From Candidatus Levyibacteriota bacterium (lineage in GTDB: Bacteria > Patescibacteriota > Microgenomatia > Levybacterales > UBA12049): 14,299 bases of DNA. Below are positions 12,257 to 14,299 of the stretch, in pieces. The stretch covers positions 1 to 14,299 of the forward strand of contig JAHFKF010000033.1 of NCBI GenBank assembly GCA_023245475.1, given 5' to 3'. The first letter of the stretch is position 1. Each line of letters opens with the position of its first letter. The notes beneath the pieces were generated by a model that worked only from the letters and a program-made list of their open reading frames with translations, had not been told where the DNA came from and did no database searches. Both the position numbers and the translations under genes were made by a program.

Positions 12257-13164
12257 TAGATTTTCTCAAGCACTTTAATAATTTCTTTCAAGCTTAATTT
12301 TGTTGGCTTCATCTTTGGATTCTTGGGGGTTCCGTTAAGAAGCATCTTTTTTGACACATGCAAAAACCATGTCGCGTCAGGATCAATCTTTCTAAGCTGC
12401 TCGTATGCCAGCGTCAAATCAATGCCTTTATTTTCGGGGGTTGAAGGAATGGTCTTGATTCTCACGTAATGCTTTCGAGGATCTTTACGGACAACAAGCA
12501 CATATCCCATTTTCTGAGAAAGCTTAAGGACTGTGTCATTGAGAGTTTCAAAGCCAATCCCCTTGCCGTAACGAGTTTCAAACTTTACACCTTTTTCGGC
12601 AATCTCTTTCTCTGCCCAAATTCGATTCTCAAACGTGGCAGTCATCGCATCAAGACATTGAAATCCAAATTGCATATAAAAAGCATCTTGATTCGGCTTA
12701 TCTTGTTTAAGACCTTCCATAAGGCCAAGTAAGCTAAATTCATGATAATCAGCAGCGGGCTCATTCCAGAAAACTTCTTTGAAATGATCAGTATCAACAA
12801 CGAACTTAACGACACGAGACACAGCTTGCTTGTGTTCATCTGTCAGATGATTCTCTCCATGCTCGACCTGATGCAGCACATACTCCCATGTCCGTGAAGC
12901 AGCAGAGACAGTCGTATCTTGAGTCTGATGATGATCAAGAGGCCCAAGCCCCGTATCAACATGAATAATCTCATCCTCCCCAACTCGTTCAATAGGGTCT
13001 TTTTGTTCTGCGTTCTCAGCTCTCGGTTCTCGGCTCTGTCGTCGTTGTCCCGCCGGAACAAATTCTACGTTTGCCTCTTGCCAGCCAGCAAGATATTTTT
13101 TGAGAAGCCAAACGGAGGTAATCGCATCCCAATCAGGAGAAGTGTGTGTAACAATAATTTTCAT
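12256..13164 (-). CDS. DHH-like phosphoesterase family protein, substrate unknown
   Basis: This is a 302-residue protein. The N-terminus has THTSPDWDAITSVWLLKKY (6-24), close to DHH motif I (a strand, then H-x-x-P-D-x-D-A). IIHVDTGLGPLDHHQ (66-80) follows, with a D-H-H that also recalls MYG1-type proteins (YDHHQ). Further acidic/His motifs include VVDTDHF. These residues suggest a metal-dependent phosphoesterase; a nuclease, a pApA/nucleotide phosphatase or a MYG1-like exonuclease are all possible. Residues 44-53 (SREPRAENAE) come from a heptad block inserted between two strands. The start at 13164 aligns with the motif and follows a TATACT box by eight bases. It is the first gene of the pair with the HIT gene. 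Confidence 0.75.
   Translation of the reverse strand: MKIIVTHTSPDWDAITSVWLLKKYLAGWQEANVEFVPAGQRRQSREPRAENAEQKDPIERVGEDEIIHVDTGLGPLDHHQTQDTTVSAASRTWEYVLHQVEHGENHLTDEHKQAVSRVVKFVVDTDHFKEVFWNEPAADYHEFSLLGLMEGLKQDKPNQDAFYMQFGFQCLDAMTATFENRIWAEKEIAEKGVKFETRYGKGIGFETLNDTVLKLSQKMGYVLVVRKDPRKHYVRIKTIPSTPENKGIDLTLAYEQLRKIDPDATWFLHVSKKMLLNGTPKNPKMKPTKLSLKEIIKVLEKI
13006..13033. repeat. Four-heptad repeat block in the DHH-like gene
   Basis: The plus strand reads TTCTGCG, TTCTCAG, CTCTCGG and TTCTCGG, the same 7-bp period and 28-bp length as in recR and dnaX. It encodes SREPRAENAE, close in sequence to NGEPRAESGE of RecR, although the proteins are unrelated. Confidence 0.75.
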
Positions 13165-13172
13165 CTGCTGTT

Positions 13173-13178
13173 AGTATA
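13173..13178 (-). promoter_or_regulatory. -10 box of the DHH-HIT operon, leaderless
   Basis: TATACT on the minus strand, preceded directly by TG, ends eight bases before the ATG at 13164. There is no convincing -35 box at 16-18 bp and no Shine-Dalgarno. Confidence 0.5.
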
Positions 13179-13214
13179 CATCATTTTGAGGCCAGATCCT
13201 AGCACAAAACGCCA

Positions 13215-14299
13215 TTACTTCGTTTTCCTAGGGGTAATAGTCCCGACTACGCCTTCTTCAGCAGTCAACGGAATGATAGTAGTAAAACCATCTGATGTGG
13301 GGAAATCAACAAGTTCAATAGTAGGATTTGCTTTACTACTATTCCACTGTGTTACTCGATCGCGCAATCCTTGCATTCGCTGCTCAATCTTTTTACCAGT
13401 TCTGTCAAGCTGTGGTCTTTGCAAGGAAAGCTTTATTACCGCCATAAGAGCAGTCTCCAGCATCGCATCCGTAGCAACGGTTAACTCTCCTGAGTCTGAT
13501 AAGCCCATAGAGACACGCAACCTATCGCCATGAGTAGCTGTCTCAACACCAGCAACAATTGGATCAACAATAATCGAAACGTCCCGACCTTGCCGTTCTA
13601 CACAAATAATCCCCGCCTCTTGCAAAACACGCAATGGATGATCTTTCCCCAAAAGTGGAAAAATAACTGAGGTATGTCGCAACGCATTGGGAGAAGGCTC
13701 TTGTACAGCTAATTCAAGTAAACGTTTCTGTTGCATAGGATCAACTACAAGCTGTTCACCGATATGCGCGAGTAACTGCTCTTGGGCATCTGCCCCGAGC
13801 GTTAGTAACTCTCCCCAATGAGCGGAGCTCGTCACACCATCTGTCATAATATGAGGTTTCTCTTCCCGAACAAAAATAGGGGTTACTACTTCTCTGTCAA
13901 CAACGGGAGGCCGAGGAGCAGTTGATTCATACAACACATTTTGGGGATGTATCTTCTCTGTAGGTGACTCTTCTGCATTATGCCAGAGTGCGCCAGCAAC
14001 AACCCCTCTGTTGGTTCTAAATAACACCCCAGGCTTTTTATCGGTAGCAATTGCAAATACTGGTTCTACCAAACTTCTCGATGTTGCCCCAGCAGCGACA
14101 GTGGTAAGTACAGATGTAGCTACATCAATGTCTCGCCCCTTTGTCTTTGCAATAGTCATCAAGTACATAAGCTCTGTTACTGTTTTGCCAAACAAATTTT
14201 TATCGGCACGTATCTCTTCAGGAATTGTTGAGAGAAAGCTTTCAAACTGCTTTTGCTGGCGACCAAACAAAACTACAGTAGGATATGCTTCTAAACCAG
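13215..14299 (-). CDS. Unknown protein, N-terminus outside the window
   Basis: The frame is open from the stop at 13215-13217 to the right edge, giving about 360 visible residues. A TTG at 14268-14270 could be taken as a start, but codons before it (LEAYPTVV) stay open and no promoter or Shine-Dalgarno precedes it, so the gene very likely begins outside the window. The first part (to about residue 95 after that TTG) is Ala/Thr/Val-rich and helical. A Pro-rich linker follows (about 105-135), then a helical and strand region (LRVLQEAGIICVERQGRDVSIIVDPI). No signal peptide, membrane segment or familiar motif is seen. It lies 50 bp upstream of the DHH-like gene in the same direction. Confidence 0.7.
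   Translation of the reverse strand, partial: GLEAYPTVVLFGRQQKQFESFLSTIPEEIRADKNLFGKTVTELMYLMTIAKTKGRDIDVATSVLTTVAAGATSRSLVEPVFAIATDKKPGVLFRTNRGVVAGALWHNAEESPTEKIHPQNVLYESTAPRPPVVDREVVTPIFVREEKPHIMTDGVTSSAHWGELLTLGADAQEQLLAHIGEQLVVDPMQQKRLLELAVQEPSPNALRHTSVIFPLLGKDHPLRVLQEAGIICVERQGRDVSIIVDPIVAGVETATHGDRLRVSMGLSDSGELTVATDAMLETALMAVIKLSLQRPQLDRTGKKIEQRMQGLRDRVTQWNSSKANPTIELVDFPTSDGFTTIIPLTAEEGVVGTITPRKTK

Noticed and set aside
12919..13533. A 204-codon open frame on the plus strand opposite the DHH-like gene and the partial unknown gene
   Set aside because: It overlaps two minus-strand frames with recognisable motifs or compact coding features, has no promoter or ribosome site, and its composition is that of a complement frame.
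1..14299. Search for tRNA, rRNA, CRISPR arrays, transposases, integrases and a recoded TGA
   Set aside because: No cloverleaf, rRNA signature, regularly spaced direct repeats or mobile-element proteins were seen, and several conserved genes end in TGA, so the standard bacterial code applies.

Overview
The window looks like a stretch of a compact bacterial chromosome, most probably from a Candidate Phyla Radiation (Patescibacteria) organism, perhaps a Microgenomates-type lineage. This assignment is an inference from small unfamiliar proteins, a coiled-coil protein pair of a type common in CPR genomes, near-zero intergenic spacing and minimal housekeeping genes. TGA is used as a normal stop (cysS, both prs genes and the 375-residue unknown), so the Gracilibacteria/SR1 code 25 is not in use.

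Layout: 1-2564 holds the Thr/Pro-rich end of a probable surface protein, a minus-strand protein with two C-terminal helix-turn-helix-like repeats, a stand-alone homologue of the N-terminal domain of cyanophycin synthetase, and a 247-residue unknown. From 2580 to 6283 (minus) are cysS, a coiled-coil protein, recR and a first ribose-phosphate pyrophosphokinase (prs). From 6390 to 8301 are two paralogous coiled-coil proteins (minus) and a 375-residue unknown (plus). From 8291 to 11741 lies a five-gene minus-strand operon, rpsU-ybeY-dnaX-ybaB-prs, whose last gene is a second, distinct PRPP synthetase. From 11852 to 13164 are a HIT protein and a DHH-like phosphoesterase in a translationally coupled pair, and beyond them is the 3' part of another unknown gene that runs off the window.

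Two patterns stand out. First, most genes that head a transcription unit have a sigma70-like -10 box ending only 6-8 nt before the ATG and no Shine-Dalgarno site, so their mRNAs should be leaderless. Clear Shine-Dalgarno sites occur only at genes inside operons and at rpsU, which has a roughly 48-nt leader with a hairpin. In two cases the longest open frame begins at a TTG that is really the -35 box.

Second, the conserved genes carry in-frame, low-complexity or palindromic DNA elements: a 7-bp-period block of four heptads in recR, dnaX and the DHH-like gene; a GTCATTGCGAGC-type palindrome in prs and dnaX; and a GC-rich hairpin inside the most conserved part of cysS. A related palindromic element fills the dnaX-ybaB spacer and overlaps the ybaB ribosome binding site.

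No rRNA, tRNA, CRISPR array, transposase or integrase was seen, and no stretch above 300 bases lacks a gene.
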